From positions 1 to 5,935 of the forward strand of contig JAIRMO010000159.1 of the NCBI GenBank assembly GCA_031258625.1: DNA of 5,935 nucleotides. Reading direction: 5' to 3'. This document shows, piece after piece, positions 4,770 through 5,935 of this stretch (its first letter is position 1; each line of letters begins with the position of its first letter). The stretch comes from Spirochaetaceae bacterium. GTDB taxonomy: Bacteria; Spirochaetota; Spirochaetia; Treponematales; Breznakiellaceae. The position numbers and the translations under genes were made by a program. Under the pieces are notes generated by a model. The model did no database searches and had not been told where the DNA came from. It saw only the letters and a list, made by a program, of their open reading frames with translations.

Positions 4770-4824
4770 CCAAAGGAGGAGGATGCAAACCCGTGAGCGT
4801 TTATCCTGGCTCCCTGTCCGCCGG

Positions 4825-4853
4825 TTGACACATATAAAAAAAAGGGGTAAGGT
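4825..4853 (+). promoter_or_regulatory. Candidate promoter of the nitroreductase gene
   Basis: A consensus -35 TTGACA (4825-4830) lies 17 bp before TAAGGT (4848-4853), which matches only three of six -10 bases. The spacer is A-rich. It lies just outside the repeat island and 46 bp before the start codon. The perfect -35 is the main support. Confidence 0.4.
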
Positions 4854-4899
4854 AGCGCCATAAATTATCTCTCATCGCGGGGGAAATTGAGGGGGTATT

Positions 4900-5427
4900 A
4901 TGTCCGTTATTTTTGAGCGCCGTTCGGTACGGAGCTTTTTACCCAAACCGGTGGAACCGGAAAAAATTGAGCGGATTATCCGGGCCGGATTCGAGGCCCC
5001 TTCCGCCCACAACCGGCGGCCCTGGGAATTTATGGTGATCACCGCGGAAAATGACCGGAAGGCCATCGCGGATATGAGCCCCTACGCCAAGATGACCGCA
5101 AGCGCGGCGGCGGCAATTATCCCCTGTTTCGACAGGAACCTGGGAAACAAGGCCGATGAGGAAGACACCTGGTGGATCCAGGATCTGTCGGCGGCCACGG
5201 AAAACATACTCCTCCAAATAACCGAAGAGGGACTGGGCGGGGTTTGGCTCGGCTGGTACCCGGATGGACCCAGGGTTACGGCCTTTTCCCGGCATTTCAG
5301 CCTTCCCGCCCATATTGTTCCCTTCGCCGTCATTGCCCTGGGGTATCCCGCCGGGCCGGTAAAGCCGGCGGACCGGTTCGACCCCTCCAAAGTACACTAC
5401 GGCGTCTACGGGAAACACTCCGCCTGA
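4900..5427 (+). CDS. Small nitroreductase-family flavoprotein
   Basis: This 175-residue protein begins at ATG 4900 with GAGGGGG (4889-4895) four bases upstream. It has the compact nitroreductase layout: 'ERRSVRSF' (6-13), whose arginines and serine bind FMN phosphate; 'APSAHNRRPWEF' (33-44), the flavin-site loop; 'LSAATENILLQITEEGLGGVWLGWYP' region (96-121), the dimer-interface helix and glycine turn; and 'VPFAVIALGYP' (140-150) before a short C-terminal tail. Such proteins are FMN-dependent homodimers in the cytosol that reduce nitro compounds, quinones or flavins with NAD(P)H; the physiological substrate cannot be told from sequence. The length is typical for short members common in anaerobes. 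It converges with the cupin gene, with 20 bp between stops. Confidence 0.9.
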   Translation: MSVIFERRSVRSFLPKPVEPEKIERIIRAGFEAPSAHNRRPWEFMVITAENDRKAIADMSPYAKMTASAAAAIIPCFDRNLGNKADEEDTWWIQDLSAATENILLQITEEGLGGVWLGWYPDGPRVTAFSRHFSLPAHIVPFAVIALGYPAGPVKPADRFDPSKVHYGVYGKHSA

Positions 5428-5429
5428 GC

Positions 5430-5443
5430 CGCCGGGCCCGGCG
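5430..5443. repeat. 14-bp GC palindrome between convergent genes
   Basis: CGCCGGG is followed directly by CCCGGCG in the 20-bp gap between the nitroreductase and cupin stops. It could hinder read-through in both directions, but there is no T-run on either strand, so I do not call it an intrinsic terminator. Confidence 0.5.
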
Positions 5444-5447
5444 CCGG

Positions 5448-5792
5448 TTAATGGGTAACGATCACCGCGTTGAAGACCAGGGGCCCGGAGCCGGTGTTTT
5501 TGACGCAGTGGGAAGCGCCGTTCCCGGTGATCATCATGTCCCCTTTTTTGACCGGGGTTTCGATCCCGTTATCATCCACCGTGCCGTTACCCTCCAGAAA
5601 GATGAAGTATTCCGTTTCGTTTTCGTGCCGGTGTTTACCGATAGATGACCCCGGAGGCAGGATGAATTCCCCCGCCAGGCGGACGTTTTTTTGGCTATTG
5701 TCCTCCGTTAAATGGGTAAGGGTGAGGACCCCTTCTCCGTCCCGCATCCGCTCTTTTTGCTCAACCTTCATGTCGTTCCGATGGATAACCAT
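5448..5792 (-). CDS. Single-domain cupin protein
   Basis: This 114-residue protein is read leftward from ATG at 5792-5790, with GAGGAG (5803-5798) five bases before it. It is one cupin beta-barrel. Motif 1 is complete: G48, H54, H56, E61, G68 in 'GSSIGKHRHENETEYFIFLEG'-type spacing. Motif 2 gives G84, H95 and N99 ('GDMMITGNGASHCVKN'), with Gly replacing the usual Pro. Thus the three-His/one-Glu metal site (H54, H56, E61, H95) is intact. Small cupins of this kind may be sugar isomerases, dioxygenases or ligand-binding regulators; nothing here decides among them. The sequence 'GEFILPPGSSIGKHRH' and the acidic 'VDDNG' turn are common in stand-alone cupins of anaerobes. It is cytosolic, with no signal peptide. 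It is probably monocistronic and convergent with the nitroreductase. Confidence 0.88.
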   Translation of the reverse strand: MVIHRNDMKVEQKERMRDGEGVLTLTHLTEDNSQKNVRLAGEFILPPGSSIGKHRHENETEYFIFLEGNGTVDDNGIETPVKKGDMMITGNGASHCVKNTGSGPLVFNAVIVTH

Positions 5793-5813
5793 AATCGCTC
5801 CTCAAAAAAACTG

Positions 5814-5840
5814 ATAATAGAGGCTGTTCCAAAACTTCAG
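5814..5840 (-). promoter_or_regulatory. Candidate promoter of the cupin gene
   Basis: Read on the minus strand, TATTAT (5819-5814) matches five of six -10 bases, and CTGAAG (5840-5835) 16 bp upstream is a weak -35. The -35 lies inside the TGTTCCAAAA dyad (5821-5855), so that dyad could serve as an operator. The predicted leader is very short. Confidence 0.3.
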
Positions 5841-5855
5841 TTTTTGGAACAGCTT
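5821..5855. repeat. Inverted repeat GCTGTTCCAAAA / TTTTGGAACAGC
   Basis: Perfect 12-bp arms (5823-5834 with 5842-5853) flank a 7-nt centre; G-T and A-T pairs extend the stem to 14. It lies directly upstream of the cupin start. The motif CTGTTCCAAAAC occurs again at 5906-5917. Confidence 0.88.
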
Positions 5856-5917
5856 CCTTGGATTTAAGAGAAAAACCGGGGCTTTTGACCGGTTTTTCCA
5901 AGAGCCTGTTCCAAAAC
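5842..5917. repeat. Larger imperfect inverted repeat around a central hairpin
   Basis: TTTTGGAACAG...CTTGG (5842-5861) is mirrored imperfectly by CCAAG...CTGTTCCAAAA (5898-5916). The hairpin 5871-5897 sits between them. Together with 5823-5834, this gives three copies of TGTTCCAAAA in alternating orientation. Confidence 0.6.
5871..5897. terminator. Possible bidirectional intrinsic terminator
   Basis: AAAAACCGG (5871-5879) pairs with CCGGTTTTT (5889-5897) around a 9-nt loop. The A-run/stem/T-run symmetry gives a T-run on either strand. It could end a leftward transcript entering from beyond the window. The GC core is only four pairs, so termination may be weak. Confidence 0.4.
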
Positions 5918-5918
5918 C

Positions 5919-5934
5919 GTGCGCGTTAGCGCAC
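5919..5934. repeat. GTGCGC-GTTA-GCGCAC hairpin at window edge
   Basis: Six perfect base pairs enclose a four-base loop, two bases after the third TGTTCCAAAAC copy. Whether it is the centre of a longer palindrome cannot be seen, because the window ends at 5935. Confidence 0.6.
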
Positions 5935-5935
5935 A

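Larger units (their letters stand above)
4177..4770. other. Palindromic repeat island between gpgS and the nitroreductase gene
   Basis: Nearly the whole spacer is made of dyad-symmetric repeats listed separately below. It begins with a CCCCG/CGGGG hairpin (4177-4190), which may protect the gpgS transcript end, since no T-run terminator follows that gene. Minus-strand open frames cross the island but consist of translated repeats and have no domain or start signal. There is no transposase, and the irregular spacing rules out CRISPR. The organisation is REP/BIME-like: clustered extragenic palindromes that could act in transcript ends, gyrase or nucleoid-protein binding, or as non-autonomous mobile units. 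Those roles are inference. Confidence 0.75.

Noticed and set aside
4324..4788. Minus-strand open frame of 154 codons across the repeat island
   Set aside because: It is composed of translated palindromic repeats (the peptide RHTRYTSHDTLY recurs in another minus-strand frame at the other repeat copy), has no domain and no clear ribosome binding site.
5430..5443. Bidirectional terminator between nitroreductase and cupin
   Set aside because: The palindrome is exact but has no loop and no T-run on either strand.

Overview
The window looks like chromosomal DNA from a spirochaete, most likely a termite-gut-type treponeme. Three things suggest this: a lipoprotein with a spirochaete-style lipobox followed by a FIVAR-like 'WVTQA..DAF..AI..A' module of the sort abundant in those genomes, moderately high GC in the genes against A/T-rich leaders, and repeat-rich spacers. 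This placement is inference from protein character, not from a marker gene.

Layout. 1-423 has no convincing gene. It holds an uninterrupted run of 24 C (82-105), several GC-rich hairpins, and a strong intrinsic-terminator shape (242-287) upstream of the first gene. 424-1671 (+) encodes a secreted lipoprotein with a FIVAR-like region and a repetitive, probably beta-solenoid C-terminal part, closed by a very good intrinsic terminator (1739-1778). 1981-3198 (+) encodes an M20-peptidase-fold protein that has lost most recognisable zinc ligands. It overlaps by 4 bases (GTGA) with 3195-4172 (+), a GT81 glucosyl-3-phosphoglycerate synthase (GpgS), so the two should be co-translated. GpgS makes the precursor of the compatible solute glucosylglycerate; no phosphatase for the second step lies in the window.

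Between GpgS and the next gene, about 4177-4770 is a dense island of palindromes. Four perfect copies and one one-base-off copy of the dyad GGGGTC-T-GACCCC occur, with a ~100-bp unit duplicated 414 bp apart, a 20-bp perfect palindrome, a 49-bp hairpin built around one of the dyads, and two interleaved inverted repeats. It has no credible ORF and no transposase.

4900-5427 (+) is a small FMN nitroreductase. Converging on it, 5448-5792 (-) is a single-domain cupin with a complete metal-binding motif. The right edge (5821-5935) holds a second, unrelated inverted-repeat cluster based on TGTTCCAAAA, which continues past the window.

Functionally, only the M20-like/GpgS pair is clearly linked. The lipoprotein, nitroreductase and cupin appear to be separate transcription units. 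No complete new system is visible; the best leads are the degenerate peptidase coupled to GpgS, the palindrome island, and the poly-C/terminator leader of the lipoprotein.
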